Shown here piece by piece: positions 29,381 through 38,576 of a stretch of 58,736 nt of DNA. The stretch covers positions 1-58,736 of the forward strand of contig CANFHZ010000002.1 of assembly GCA_947446885.1 (NCBI GenBank). The letters run 5' to 3'. A program made the translations under genes and the position numbers. This DNA comes from Comamonadaceae bacterium. Its GTDB lineage: Bacteria; Pseudomonadota; Gammaproteobacteria; Burkholderiales; Burkholderiaceae_C. Under the pieces are notes generated by a model, which did not search any database, had not been told where the DNA came from, and saw only the letters and a list, made by a program, of their open reading frames with translations. Within the stretch, counting starts at the first letter, position 1. The number at the start of each line of letters is the position of its first letter.

Positions 29381-31219
29381 GTGACGACCCAATTGAACTT
29401 TTCTGCCTCTGCCAACCCCTTGTCGGCTCTCGTCGGTGCCGGTTTGGTAGACGCAAAAGCCGCGCCCGGCGCGGGTGAGGCCACAGGCGGCAGCCAATTT
29501 GCCGAGCTCTTCACCGGGCACATGCTCAAGTTGGAGCGGCAAGGCATTGCCGCCGCAGAAGACGCCTTCAGCAGTTTGCAGGTGATGCCCCTGGGGCCGG
29601 GCATTAATGTGATCACCAGCGATGCCCCTGTACCTGACATCCAAAGCCTTGTCGCGTTCGCCAAAGCGCAGGGCCTGGATGAGGCCGCAGTGGCCGGCCT
29701 GTTCGGCGACATGCCCGCCATGGCTCGTGCGGCTGACGGGTTGACTCCGGGCGCGGTACCGGTGCCTGCTGCGCAATCGCCCACCCTGGGCCTGTTACAG
29801 GCGGTTCCGGGAGTCTCGATTCTGGGTCTGGAAATAGCCCCACAGGCTGCGTCTGCCGATATGTTGCCTGCGGTGTCTACCGCTGATGTCTTGGCCGGCC
29901 TGGGTCTTTCCCAGGCCAAAGATGGCGGCCCGCGGGTTCTTGAAACCTCCCTTTTGGCCCAGCCCGCGCCTGCGGAGTCCGGCTTGTCCGCTGCCAATGC
30001 AAAGGCTGCGCTGCTCCCCGCCCAGGCTACCGCAGGGCTTGTACCCGCTTCAGCTATTTCCGCATCGGTGCCCGCAGACGAGGCGCCCATGGTGGACGCT
30101 TTGCGGCTGCAGATGGGGATTCCGGGTGAAGACATCACCCGCCGCCTGGCCCAGCTCGCGGGCATGCAGGGTTCTGTCACCTGGGCCGATTTGGTGGCCC
30201 ACGCCGCGGCGCAGCAAACCCAAACCGCCATCGAGGGCAGCGGGGATCTTGCAAGCCAGGGCGACGTGGATGCGTCGGGCCGCGCCGGCCAGCCCCGCGC
30301 TGCGGGCTCCGTTCTTGGTGCTGGCGCAGACGCTGCGCTGGCTTTGGCCTCACTGCCAGCTACCCAGGGTGCAGCTGCTGCAATGGGCGGCGCCACTGTG
30401 CCCGCAGCGGCCGCAGGCCCGGATGCCGCATCTGCTCTGACTGCGTTGGCGGCGGCCAAGGGCGCCAATGCCCTGGCCGCAGTAACTGCCAACAACACCG
30501 CCGCAACCGCGGACAAGCTGGGCGCGACAGCTTTTGGCGCGCAGGCATCGCTGAGCGCGCGCGCGCTGCAGCAGCAGGCAGGCGTCGACGCGTCAGCCTT
30601 GCAGCCGTCTGATGAAGAAGAATTGGTTTTGGATGTGCCGCCTGGCCTGGATTTGGCGGATTTGTCCGACCACGTGGGCGCAGCCGCCACAGAGGCCGAC
30701 GGCGTACAGCATGCAAACCGCGCCACGGGCACGCCGGCCAGTGCGCAAAGTGCCGCCGATGCCACCCGCGCCGCTATCCAGGAGCGCGCCGCCCAAACCC
30801 AGTTGCTGGCCGACCGTATGGGTCAGGCCATGGCCAACAAACTGATCAGCCAGATCGAGCGCGGGCAATGGAAGATGCAAATGCGCCTGCAACCCGGCGC
30901 CTTGGGCCGGGTAGAGGTTGCGCTGGATATGCATGCCGGCGGCTTGGACGCGGTATTCAGTACCGACAATGCGATGACCAAAGAATTGTTGGGGCAAGGT
31001 GCCAACCGCCTGCGTGAGGCGCTGACCCAAACTGGCACGACCGTTGCTTCTGTAACGGTCAATGCCGAGGCACGAGGTCAGTCTGGCGGGAATTCGACAC
31101 CCCAAAAACGCCAGCCTGCGCCTCAGCAGGCAGCAGCACCCATGTCGGTGGGCGCGACCGCCTCCAGGGGGGGCCGTTACACTGGCGCTGTTGCTGAGGG
31201 TCTCAATGTGTTGGCATGA
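29381..31219 (+). CDS. fliK: Flagellar hook-length control protein FliK
   Basis: A 612-residue Ala-rich protein. The long low-complexity N-terminal and middle part acts as a molecular ruler in this family, and the folded C-terminal domain (about 480-570) has WKMQMRLQPGALGRVEVALDMHAGGLDAVF, the FliK hook-length domain that contacts FlhB. The GTG at 29381 is chosen because AGGA lies 8 bases upstream; the frame is open further left. It is first of fliK-L-M-N-O-P-Q-R-flhB and divergent from flhA. I could not find a convincing promoter for it. A second FliK-like gene lies at 50514. Confidence 0.86.
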   Translation: MTTQLNFSASANPLSALVGAGLVDAKAAPGAGEATGGSQFAELFTGHMLKLERQGIAAAEDAFSSLQVMPLGPGINVITSDAPVPDIQSLVAFAKAQGLDEAAVAGLFGDMPAMARAADGLTPGAVPVPAAQSPTLGLLQAVPGVSILGLEIAPQAASADMLPAVSTADVLAGLGLSQAKDGGPRVLETSLLAQPAPAESGLSAANAKAALLPAQATAGLVPASAISASVPADEAPMVDALRLQMGIPGEDITRRLAQLAGMQGSVTWADLVAHAAAQQTQTAIEGSGDLASQGDVDASGRAGQPRAAGSVLGAGADAALALASLPATQGAAAAMGGATVPAAAAGPDAASALTALAAAKGANALAAVTANNTAATADKLGATAFGAQASLSARALQQQAGVDASALQPSDEEELVLDVPPGLDLADLSDHVGAAATEADGVQHANRATGTPASAQSAADATRAAIQERAAQTQLLADRMGQAMANKLISQIERGQWKMQMRLQPGALGRVEVALDMHAGGLDAVFSTDNAMTKELLGQGANRLREALTQTGTTVASVTVNAEARGQSGGNSTPQKRQPAPQQAAAPMSVGATASRGGRYTGAVAEGLNVLA

Positions 31220-31283
31220 GTACCCTTTTTTCGTAGAAAACAAACGTTCGGTGTCTATGGACACCCAGACCGAGAGGTAAGAA

Positions 31284-32003
31284 ATGGCTACAGCAGCACC
31301 CGCAGCACCCGCTCCCGCCGAAGAAGGCGCAGAGCCGAAGCCAAAGTCCAAGCTCGTCCCCCTGATTCTGGCGGTGACCGCCTTGATCGTGGTCATCGTC
31401 ATCACCATCGGCCTGACTTTGTGGCTGAGCGGGTTCTTCGCCAAGCCGCCGGTGAATGCTGATGCCGTTTTGGAGCAGGGCGCTGAGCACGAGGCTGCTG
31501 CTGACGGCGGCCACGGCGCTCCCGCAGAAGGCCACGGTGAAAAGCCGGCCGAGGGCGGCCATGGCGCACCAGCTGGGGGCCATGGTGAGAAGCCAGCCGA
31601 AGGCGGCCATGGAGATGCAAAAGCCGAAGCATCCAAACCGACAGGCCCGCCCACGCTGAAGAAAAAGTCCCCTGACAGCCTGCAATTCGAGTACAGCTAC
31701 CTGCAACTCGACAAAGACTTTCTTGTCAACCTGATGAGCTCGAAGAAGGTGATGTCGGTTCAGATCGCCATCTCCACCCGCTATGACGACCGAGTATTCG
31801 AGAACGTCAAAAAGCACGAGTTGGTGCTGCGCGGCGTCATGCTCGACATCATGCGGATGACCACCGAGTCGGATTTGACCAAGCCCGATTTCCGCAAAGA
31901 CTTGGCGGATAAGCTGCGCGATGCGATGAATACCGAGTTGGAGAAATACGAGAATTTCGGCGGCATTGAAAGACTGATGTTCACAGGCTTTGTCGTTCAA
32001 TAA
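31284..32003 (+). CDS. fliL: Flagellar basal body-associated protein FliL with His-rich linker
   Basis: A 239-residue FliL. One membrane segment (residues 24-50) is followed by a linker and the conserved periplasmic domain (YSYLQLDKDFLVNLM, KHELVLRGVMLDIMR, the C-terminal RLMFTGFVVQ). FliL surrounds and stabilises the stator. Unusual here is the linker at 69-110, with two near-identical 16-residue repeats GGHGAPA[EG]GHGEKPAE plus a partial third, giving six regularly spaced histidines. It lies between fliK and fliM. Confidence 0.93.
   Translation: MATAAPAAPAPAEEGAEPKPKSKLVPLILAVTALIVVIVITIGLTLWLSGFFAKPPVNADAVLEQGAEHEAAADGGHGAPAEGHGEKPAEGGHGAPAGGHGEKPAEGGHGDAKAEASKPTGPPTLKKKSPDSLQFEYSYLQLDKDFLVNLMSSKKVMSVQIAISTRYDDRVFENVKKHELVLRGVMLDIMRMTTESDLTKPDFRKDLADKLRDAMNTELEKYENFGGIERLMFTGFVVQ
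31506..31613 (+). repeat. 48-base tandem repeat in fliL
   Basis: Two 48-base units (31506-31553 and 31554-31601) and a partial third encode the Gly-His-Gly repeats of FliL residues 75-110. The protein units differ at one residue while several third codon positions differ, suggesting an old duplication kept at protein level. Confidence 0.8.
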
Positions 32004-32024
32004 GCGCGCGGGTGGCGTTCACGT

Positions 32025-33017
32025 ATGGTCGATAACCTGCTTTCTTCGGAAGAACTTGCCGCACTAACTGAAGGTGTGAACGACGGATCGATTGCCGTTG
32101 ATACCGGGTTCAACACGGCCGCACGTGTCAAGAAGCATGATCTTGCCAGCGAAGACAGTTCGCTGGGAGTGAATACGGCCTCGATTGACATGATCAACGA
32201 GCGCTTCATCCGCACCTTTCGATTGGGGCTGATGGAGGTGCTGCGTACCAGCCCGAAAATCAATCCCACCAAAGTGCAGGTGGTCAAGTTTGGCGATTAC
32301 CTGCGTGAGCTCAAGCCCCCATTGTCGGTCAACGTCATACGCATGAATCCGCTGCGCGGCTTCTCCTCGGTGGTGATTGACCCCTCGGTGATTTTCAGTT
32401 CCCTGGACAGTTTTTTTGGCGGCTTTGGCAAGGGCACGCTGGGCACACTTTCGCCGGGGCGCATGTTCACGCCCATGGAGTCGCGCATCGTCAACATGAT
32501 TCTGGATGCGGCATTCAGAACACTGCGGGACGCCTGGTCACCGATTCTGGCTTTGGACTTTGAGCTGGTCAGCCAGGAGATCAACCCGCAGTTCGCCCAG
32601 ATCGCCGATGAAAACGACTTGGTGATCCTGAGCCGATTCGAGACCGAGACACCGACCCAGAACATGGGCTTTATCGATATTGTTCACCCCTACGTATCGC
32701 TCAAACCGGTGCGGGAATTGTTGCGCAGCCGCTTGCAAGCGGGTGATGGCAATGAGGAGTCTGACAAAGTCTGGCGCGACGAGCTGGAGGCCGCCGTGGG
32801 TGGATCGTCTTTGGACTCGCGCGTGGTGCTGGGCCAGATCCACACCACATTCCGGGCCGTTGAGACCATGCAGCCGGGCGACATCCTGCACTTTAAAAAG
32901 CCCGAATTTGCAACGCTGCAACCCAATGGAATCCCCGCGTTTGAAGTCCACATCGGCACCGTTGGTGCCCAGGTCGCGGTGCAGATTGAGCGCGCCATAG
33001 CCCCCGGCGGGAAATGA
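32025..33017 (+). CDS. fliM: Flagellar motor switch protein FliM
   Basis: A 330-residue C-ring protein. The N-terminal LSSEELAALTEG is the CheY-P-binding segment family, the middle CheC-like domain includes GDYLRELKPPLSVNVIRM and DSFFGGFGKG, and the C-terminal SpoA-like domain ends the protein. It sets rotation direction with FliG and FliN. It follows fliL by 21 bases and precedes fliN by 36. Confidence 0.97.
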   Translation: MVDNLLSSEELAALTEGVNDGSIAVDTGFNTAARVKKHDLASEDSSLGVNTASIDMINERFIRTFRLGLMEVLRTSPKINPTKVQVVKFGDYLRELKPPLSVNVIRMNPLRGFSSVVIDPSVIFSSLDSFFGGFGKGTLGTLSPGRMFTPMESRIVNMILDAAFRTLRDAWSPILALDFELVSQEINPQFAQIADENDLVILSRFETETPTQNMGFIDIVHPYVSLKPVRELLRSRLQAGDGNEESDKVWRDELEAAVGGSSLDSRVVLGQIHTTFRAVETMQPGDILHFKKPEFATLQPNGIPAFEVHIGTVGAQVAVQIERAIAPGGK

Positions 33018-33053
33018 TTGAACCGCCTTTGAGCGATCCACAGGAGCCACCCC

Positions 33054-33356
33054 ATGAACGACACCACCGATGAATCAACATTGACCGAAGAGCACAGCCA
33101 GATCAATGCGGAGGTGCTGCAAAACATCAGCGTGACCTTGAGCATTGAGGTCGGCCGCGCGCAAATCAAGATCAAAGACCTGATGCGTTTGACGCAGGGC
33201 AGCGTGGTCGAGCTCGACCGGGTCGCTGGTGAGCCCCTGGATTTGCTCATCAACAACACCGTGGTTGCACAGGGCGAAGTGGTGCTGGTCAACGAGCGTT
33301 ATGGCATTCGCCTCACCCGCGTGGTACCCGCTTCCGAGCGTATGAAAAACCTGTGA
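33054..33356 (+). CDS. fliN: Flagellar motor switch protein FliN
   Basis: A 100-residue SpoA-domain protein with the typical VTLSIEVGRAQIKIKDLM and LDLLINNTVVAQGEVVLVNERYGIRLTRVV. It forms the lower C-ring with FliM and docks the export ATPase complex. The first 25 residues are acidic and variable. It lies between fliM and fliO in the usual order. Confidence 0.96.
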   Translation: MNDTTDESTLTEEHSQINAEVLQNISVTLSIEVGRAQIKIKDLMRLTQGSVVELDRVAGEPLDLLINNTVVAQGEVVLVNERYGIRLTRVVPASERMKNL

Positions 33357-33372
33357 TGGCGTTGGCCGGCCC

Positions 33373-33693
33373 ATGAGCAATCCTCCCCCGATCGACTGGA
33401 TGCGCACGGCCGGCAGTTTGTTGCTGGTGCTGGCTTTGCTGGGGGGCATGCTGTGGCTCCTCAAGCGCCTCAAAGCCATGCAGGAAAAAAACAGCGGGCC
33501 CCGCCAGATGGAATTGATGGAGACCTTGAGTGTTGGCGTGCGCCAGAAAATCGCCCTGGTGCGGGTGGGCACGCGCCAGGTCTTGGTGGGCATGACGCCC
33601 GGCCAGTTCACCGCTCTTGCCAGCTGGGATACGGCTTCTGCCGGCACAAATTCCACTGCATCGGGCGCCGCGCCGCAGGAGCCACTGCCGTGA
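33373..33693 (+). CDS. fliO: Flagellar biosynthesis protein FliO
   Basis: A 106-residue bitopic protein with one membrane segment (AGSLLLVLALLGGMLWLL) and a short cytoplasmic domain (LSVGVRQKIALVRVGTRQVLVGMTPGQ), which is the conserved FliO core. FliO helps assemble the FliP ring. Its stop overlaps the start of fliP (GTGA), implying translational coupling. Confidence 0.9.
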   Translation: MSNPPPIDWMRTAGSLLLVLALLGGMLWLLKRLKAMQEKNSGPRQMELMETLSVGVRQKIALVRVGTRQVLVGMTPGQFTALASWDTASAGTNSTASGAAPQEPLP

Positions 33694-34448
33694 AATCACT
33701 GATGCGCTGGCGCTGGGCCATCTCCGCAGGTTTGACGGCGCTTGCCGTGCTGCTGCCGGCGGAGATTTGGGCCCAGGGTATTCCCATGGTCAATGTGAGC
33801 AACTCGGGTAAAGACATGCAGTACAGCCTGTCTTTGCAGCTGCTGGCCTTGATGACGACCCTGAGCCTGCTGCCCTCGCTGCTGCTCATGATGACCTCGT
33901 TCGTGCGCATCATCATCGTCATGTCCATCTTGCGCCAAGCCCTGGGTACAGGGCAGACGCCGCCCAACAACGTGCTGGTCGGCATATCGCTGTTTCTGAC
34001 GCTTTTCATCATGTCGCCCGTGCTCAACGACATCTACCAGAATGCCGTGGTTCCTTACATGGAGCAGGGTATGAAGTTCGACAAAGCATTGGTCGCCGCC
34101 GAAGCACCTTTGCGGGGCTTTATGACCAAGCAGACACGGGAGGACGATATTGCGCTGTTCATGCAAATGACGCGCAAAGGTGATGTCGACAGCGCCGACC
34201 AGGTGCCCTTCACCACGCTAGTCCCGGCCTTCATTACTTCGGAGTTGAAAAGCGCATTCACCATCGGGTTTTTGATTTACATCCCCTTTGTGGTGATTGA
34301 TCTGATCGTGGCCAGCGTACTGATGTCCATGGGCATGGCCATGCTCTCGCCCATGATGATCTCCATGCCCTTCAAGCTCATGCTGTTTGTGCTGGTGGAC
34401 GGCTGGAGCTTGCTCATGGGTTCGCTGGCCGCCAGTTTTGTGACCTGA
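33690..34448 (+). CDS. fliP: Flagellar export gate protein FliP
   Basis: A 252-residue FliP with a cleavable signal peptide (ending near LLPAEIWAQG) and four membrane segments; conserved blocks are MMTSFVRIIIVMSILRQALGTGQTPPNNVLVGISLFLT and MSMGMAMLSPMMISMPFKLMLFVLVDGW. It forms the core of the export gate with FliQ and FliR. GTG at 33690 overlaps the fliO stop; ATG at 33702 would shorten it by four residues. Confidence 0.97.
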   Translation: MKSLMRWRWAISAGLTALAVLLPAEIWAQGIPMVNVSNSGKDMQYSLSLQLLALMTTLSLLPSLLLMMTSFVRIIIVMSILRQALGTGQTPPNNVLVGISLFLTLFIMSPVLNDIYQNAVVPYMEQGMKFDKALVAAEAPLRGFMTKQTREDDIALFMQMTRKGDVDSADQVPFTTLVPAFITSELKSAFTIGFLIYIPFVVIDLIVASVLMSMGMAMLSPMMISMPFKLMLFVLVDGWSLLMGSLAASFVT

Positions 34449-34457
34449 GGAATAGCT

Positions 34458-34727
34458 ATGGACATTGCCACCGTGATCGATTTGGGCCACCAGGCGCTGT
34501 GGATGACCGTGTTGGTCTCCGCGCCATTGTTAGGTGTAGCGCTGGCTGTGGGCTTGTTCATCGGCATCATCCAGGCCGCGACTTCGGTCAACGAGGCTAC
34601 CTTGAGTTTCATACCCAAACTCGCCGCCCTGGGCATCACGCTGGCCGTGGTGGGGGGGTGGCAAATTGCCACCATGGTGGAGTACATGCGCAGTCTGTTC
34701 CAGCGCATTCCCACTCTGTTCAGCTGA
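34458..34727 (+). CDS. fliQ: Flagellar export gate protein FliQ
   Basis: An 89-residue protein with two membrane segments (ALWMTVLVSAPLLGVALAVGL and LGITLAVVGGWQIATMV), the FliQ arrangement of the helical FliPQR export gate. It follows fliP by 9 bases and precedes fliR by 29. Size and order match the family. Confidence 0.96.
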   Translation: MDIATVIDLGHQALWMTVLVSAPLLGVALAVGLFIGIIQAATSVNEATLSFIPKLAALGITLAVVGGWQIATMVEYMRSLFQRIPTLFS

Positions 34728-34756
34728 TACCCCGCCGCACCGAGAAGAGCAGCACC

Positions 34757-35527
34757 ATGGACGTTCTGGCCAGCGACATCGTGCAGCGCTTTTATCTCTT
34801 TCTGTGGCCCATGCTGCGTATCTCGGCGCTGCTGTTGTCGGCCCCGATTTTTTCCCTGCGTGCCCTGAATGTGCGCCTGCGCATCCTGCTGGCAGCAGCC
34901 CTGACCTGGATGGTTTTTCCCCTGCACGACTGGCCGGTTATCGACCCGGTATCGGCGGCCGGTTTGCTGGAGATGTTCAACCAAATCGGTATCGGCTTGT
35001 TGATGGGCCTGACCTTGCAAATCTGTACCGCCGCCATGGTGCTGGCCGGGCAGGCGCTGTCCAACTCCATCGGCCTGTCATTCGCCAGCATGCTCGACCC
35101 CAACTTGGGTAACGTGCCGGTCCTGGCGCAGTTCATGGTGATTGTGTCCACGCTGATCTTCATCGCGCTGGGTGGTCACACCTTGATGATTGGCATGGTC
35201 ATGGACAGCTTTAACACCTTGCCGATTGGTAAGGGTTTGCTGACAGCGGATGCATGGGCGCACTTTGTGGTCTGGAGCTCCATGATGTTTCTGGGCGCGG
35301 TGTTGTTGGCGCTGCCGGTGATGATCACCATGCTGTTTGTCAACCTCGGCCTGGGTGTGGCTACGCGCGCTGCCCCCGCCTTGAATATCTTCTCGGTCGG
35401 TTTGCCCGCCATGATGATTGCGGGCTTCGCGGTTTTGATGGTGGCCCTGCCCAGTATGGCTGGGCGCATTCAGTGGCTGTGGTTGCAGGGCTTCAATGAA
35501 GTCCGTGCCCAAGTGGGTCTGGGTTGA
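34757..35527 (+). CDS. fliR: Flagellar export gate protein FliR
   Basis: A 256-residue hydrophobic protein with about six membrane segments. The core motifs IGLLMGLTLQICTAAMVLAGQ and IGLSFASMLDPN are typical of FliR, the single-copy subunit that closes the FliPQR gate. ATG 34757 is preferred to an upstream in-frame start overlapping fliQ because the N-terminus LASDIVQRFYLFLWPMLRIS fits the family. flhB follows 9 bases later. Confidence 0.95.
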   Translation: MDVLASDIVQRFYLFLWPMLRISALLLSAPIFSLRALNVRLRILLAAALTWMVFPLHDWPVIDPVSAAGLLEMFNQIGIGLLMGLTLQICTAAMVLAGQALSNSIGLSFASMLDPNLGNVPVLAQFMVIVSTLIFIALGGHTLMIGMVMDSFNTLPIGKGLLTADAWAHFVVWSSMMFLGAVLLALPVMITMLFVNLGLGVATRAAPALNIFSVGLPAMMIAGFAVLMVALPSMAGRIQWLWLQGFNEVRAQVGLG

Positions 35528-35536
35528 AGGTGGCAC

Positions 35537-36694
35537 ATGGCTGACGACGACGCCCAACGTACCGAAGAACCGACCGCGCGGCGTTTGCGCCGCGCCCGCG
35601 ACGAAGGTCAGTTCGCCCGCTCCAACGAGGCAACTGGCGCTGCAGTGGTTTTGGGGGCTATGGCCATGATGGCTTACATGGGTGATTTGTGGTTCAACCA
35701 GATCGCCAAGTATTTCGCATCGGGTTTCACGTTTGACCGCAAGACGCTGGATACACCGATGCTGCTCCCTGCGGTATTCGGCAGCCAATTGACGAATGGC
35801 CTGTTGATGATTTTGCCGCTGATGCTGCTGACCGCAGTGCTGGCCATCATGGCCTCTGGTGTAACCGGTGGCTACCATTTTTCGCTGGCAGCGATTGCCC
35901 CCAAATTCGAGAAGCTCAGCCTGTGGAACGGTATCAAGCGCATGGTTGGCACCCAGGCTGCGGTGGAGCTGATCAAGTCGATACTGAAGTTCAGTTTGGT
36001 GGCCATGGTGTTGTTTCTGATGCTGGATCGCCATTTCAGCTCCCTGGTCTCGGTGGGTAACATGGAACTGGGGCCCGCCATGGCCTTGTCGGGTTCGCTG
36101 ATTTCGGAGTCCATGCTCTGGTTGGCCGGGAGTTTGTTGCTGATTGCGCTGATTGACGTGCCCTACCAGCGCTACAGCTTCATGAAGCGCATGCGCATGA
36201 CCAAGCAGGAAATCAAGGACGAGATGAAGGATATGGAGGGCCGCCCGGAGGTCAAGCAGCAAATCCGGCGCCGCCAGCGCGAGGTCGCGACCCAGCGCAT
36301 GATGCAAAAGGTCAAAGACGCCGATGTCATCATCACCAACCCGGAACACTTTGCCGTGGCGCTGTCCTACGATCCCACATCGGACGGGGCGCCGATCTTG
36401 CTGGCCAAAGGCGTGGATTTCACCGCCACCCGCATCCGCGAAGAGGCCAAAAACCATGGTATTGAAATTTTTGCCGCCCCCGAACTGGCCCGTGCGCTGT
36501 ACTTCACCACCGAGCTGGACCAATCCATCCCCGAAGCCCTGTACCACGCGGTGGCGCAGGTGATCGCCTACGTTTTCAGTCTGGCGCAGGTGCAGCCAGG
36601 TGTAGACCCGATGGCCCGCCCGGTGCCGAAAATTCCGAAAGCCATGTTGTTTGACACCGACGGCAAACCGCTGGTGCCGGAGGCTGCCGCATGA
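35537..36694 (+). CDS. flhB: Flagellar export switch protein FlhB (NPEH cleavage site)
   Basis: A 385-residue FlhB, the substrate-specificity switch of flagellar export. The N-terminus DDDAQRTEEPTARRLRRARDEGQ is canonical, four membrane segments follow, and the cytoplasmic domain begins near residue 215. The autocleavage motif, NPTH in the reference proteins, reads N268-P269-E270-H271 here; Asn and Pro, which carry out cleavage, are intact. The C-terminal tail is longer than in Salmonella. Its stop overlaps the next gene (ATGA). Confidence 0.96.
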   Translation: MADDDAQRTEEPTARRLRRARDEGQFARSNEATGAAVVLGAMAMMAYMGDLWFNQIAKYFASGFTFDRKTLDTPMLLPAVFGSQLTNGLLMILPLMLLTAVLAIMASGVTGGYHFSLAAIAPKFEKLSLWNGIKRMVGTQAAVELIKSILKFSLVAMVLFLMLDRHFSSLVSVGNMELGPAMALSGSLISESMLWLAGSLLLIALIDVPYQRYSFMKRMRMTKQEIKDEMKDMEGRPEVKQQIRRRQREVATQRMMQKVKDADVIITNPEHFAVALSYDPTSDGAPILLAKGVDFTATRIREEAKNHGIEIFAAPELARALYFTTELDQSIPEALYHAVAQVIAYVFSLAQVQPGVDPMARPVPKIPKAMLFDTDGKPLVPEAAA

Positions 36695-38145
36695 GATCGC
36701 CCTTGACCGCCCGGTCCGAAGACTTTGACGGCCAGTCGCCCCTGTTGTTCCGCGCTGCCGACATGCTGCGTCTGGAAGGCGTGGTGGCGGCTGTGACCCA
36801 GGACGGCATGAGCCTGGCGTTGGTAAGCCGCCACGAAGCCATACTGGACCACTACGGCAAGATTCTGGTGGAACGTCTGCGCGCCGTGGCACCCGAAATT
36901 GGCATCGAAATTTATTTCCCCGCCAGCGCAGAAGCGCTGCTGGCCCGCTTCAATTCGGCGCTGAGCGACTACACGGTGCAGCAGGCCATGGAAGCCAGCG
37001 TGCCGATTGCGCCACCCAAAATCTGGATCGTGCACGACGCTTCGGCCTTGCCCGACCATGAAATCCAGTTGCTGGCCCGGCTGATCCAGCATTTCCCGGG
37101 TGCCAATATCCGCATCGTCATGTTGCTGCCGCAGGGCAGCAAAAAGCAAAAATTGCTGATCTCATTTGGCCGTCGCATCCTGAACTGGGAGATTGATCCG
37201 CCTACGCCCGAGCAGGCTGACACCATGCTCGCCCAGGCCCAGATCCAGGGCCGGGAAGGCGCGGTGCGCGCTTTGCTCCAAAAAATTGCCGTGCCGCTCG
37301 CAGCGCCCACACCCGTTCCCGTAGAGGCGGCAACCCATGACGATCCGCCCTTGTTCGCGCCGTCTGTCGCGCCGCCAGCGGCCCCAGCGGCACCATCCCC
37401 GCCGGATACCGCCCCCGCTGCGCCTGCGCCTCCTGCGTCGAAGGCGCCCAAGGCTGCCCGGCGTTGGGCCGTCTGGTTGACCGGCATGGTGGTTTTGCTG
37501 CTCTTGTCGGCGGCCACAGTGGCGGTTTTGCACCGGGAGTCGGTGGTGCATTGGCTGGGTAACAAGCCTGCGGCGGAAGCGCCAGCCCCGGTGCCAGCCC
37601 AGCCGGTTTCCAGCGCGGTATTGGCTGTGCCACCCGTGGCTGGTGCGGTGATCACGCCGAACACGCCCGCAGTCGGGGTTGTTGGGCTTATTCCGCCCGC
37701 GCCCAGCCCAGCGCCAGCGCCTGCGGTGGCCCCGGTGCCAGCACCCCTTGCTGCGGTGCCGGAGCGGATCCCAGCCAGTGAAGAAGTGGTCATCGCCCCC
37801 GCGCAAATCCGTGCCGGACAGAGCTGGATCCAGGCCATGCCGGCAGGTACTTTCCTGCTTCAGCATGTGATCGTGCCCAGCTACACCGAGGCCAACCAGT
37901 GGATGCAGGCCCATACCAACCTCAAGCGTGCCCGCCTGGTTGCCTTTTATCTGCCAGGTGATACCAACACCCAGTTCTGCGTGGTGTCGGGGCCGTTTGA
38001 GTCTCTGGCAGCCGCTGCCGCCTACAACCAGAATCCCAATGTGCCCAGAGGGGGGCAAATCCGCTCGGCACGCTATATGAAAGAGCAATTCACGCCCGAA
38101 TCAGCGGACGCCTATGCCCAGAAACGCCAGGAGAACAAGCGATGA
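36691..38145 (+). CDS. SPOR-domain membrane protein, DamX-like layout
   Basis: A 484-residue protein. The first ~215 residues are a soluble domain reminiscent of a degenerate AAA ATPase (IWIVHDASALPDHEIQLLARLIQHFPGANIRIVMLL) with no Walker A motif. A Pro/Ala linker leads to one membrane segment (about 258-280), a second Pro/Ala linker, and a C-terminal SPOR-like domain from about residue 376. DamX has the same order, and SPOR domains bind denuded peptidoglycan at division or remodelling sites. The gene overlaps flhB by four bases and the next gene by four, so it is expressed with the export gate. Function is not known. Confidence 0.6.
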   Translation: MRSPLTARSEDFDGQSPLLFRAADMLRLEGVVAAVTQDGMSLALVSRHEAILDHYGKILVERLRAVAPEIGIEIYFPASAEALLARFNSALSDYTVQQAMEASVPIAPPKIWIVHDASALPDHEIQLLARLIQHFPGANIRIVMLLPQGSKKQKLLISFGRRILNWEIDPPTPEQADTMLAQAQIQGREGAVRALLQKIAVPLAAPTPVPVEAATHDDPPLFAPSVAPPAAPAAPSPPDTAPAAPAPPASKAPKAARRWAVWLTGMVVLLLLSAATVAVLHRESVVHWLGNKPAAEAPAPVPAQPVSSAVLAVPPVAGAVITPNTPAVGVVGLIPPAPSPAPAPAVAPVPAPLAAVPERIPASEEVVIAPAQIRAGQSWIQAMPAGTFLLQHVIVPSYTEANQWMQAHTNLKRARLVAFYLPGDTNTQFCVVSGPFESLAAAAAYNQNPNVPRGGQIRSARYMKEQFTPESADAYAQKRQENKR

Positions 38146-38546
38146 GTGAACCGGGATTGATCCGCAGCGGTGCGCCACATGAAGTGTCGGTTGCGCCCGG
38201 TAGCACGGTAGCGAAAAGCCGCTCGGCCTCCCCGCGCGACACCGTCATCCGCCAAAACGTGGCGGGTGAACCCGAATACGTGGATGTCGTCGATCCGGTG
38301 GAGCGCGACACGCTGGCGATTGGCAAACCCCGGGTCGATGTGCCCCATACCAGCGACGAGGCCGTTGTGGCCAACCGTGGCCGCTTGTTTACGGCAGAGC
38401 CCACCAAACCGCCGCCAGTTGAAGACGAAGCCGGAGAAATTGCCCCGGAGATGAACTTTCCGGCCCGTTTGATCCATCTGAAAATCGAAAACGAAAAAAT
38501 GCGCTCCTTGCTGGACGGGCTGGAGCAGGGCTTTGGGGCCTCGTAG
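38142..38546 (+). CDS. Hypothetical hydrophilic protein
   Basis: A 134-residue acidic, Pro-rich soluble protein that I do not recognise. Only the last 30 residues (PARLIHLKIENEKMRSLLDGLEQGF) look structured, as a short helix or coiled coil. It overlaps the SPOR gene by four bases and precedes a coiled-coil membrane protein by 30, so the three form a coupled set behind flhB. Confidence 0.6.
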   Translation: MSEPGLIRSGAPHEVSVAPGSTVAKSRSASPRDTVIRQNVAGEPEYVDVVDPVERDTLAIGKPRVDVPHTSDEAVVANRGRLFTAEPTKPPPVEDEAGEIAPEMNFPARLIHLKIENEKMRSLLDGLEQGFGAS

Positions 38547-38576
38547 CCCTGTGCGCCCACTTTTGGAAAGACCTCT

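Noticed and set aside
29311-30765. A 484-codon open frame opposite fliK.
   Set aside because: fliK has a recognised C-terminal domain and Ala-rich composition; the antisense frame is Ala/Ser-rich shadow.
35078-36892. A 604-codon open frame on the minus strand opposite fliR and flhB.
   Set aside because: It covers two well-recognised genes and its product is low-complexity Gln/His-rich, as expected from antisense of GC-rich coding DNA.
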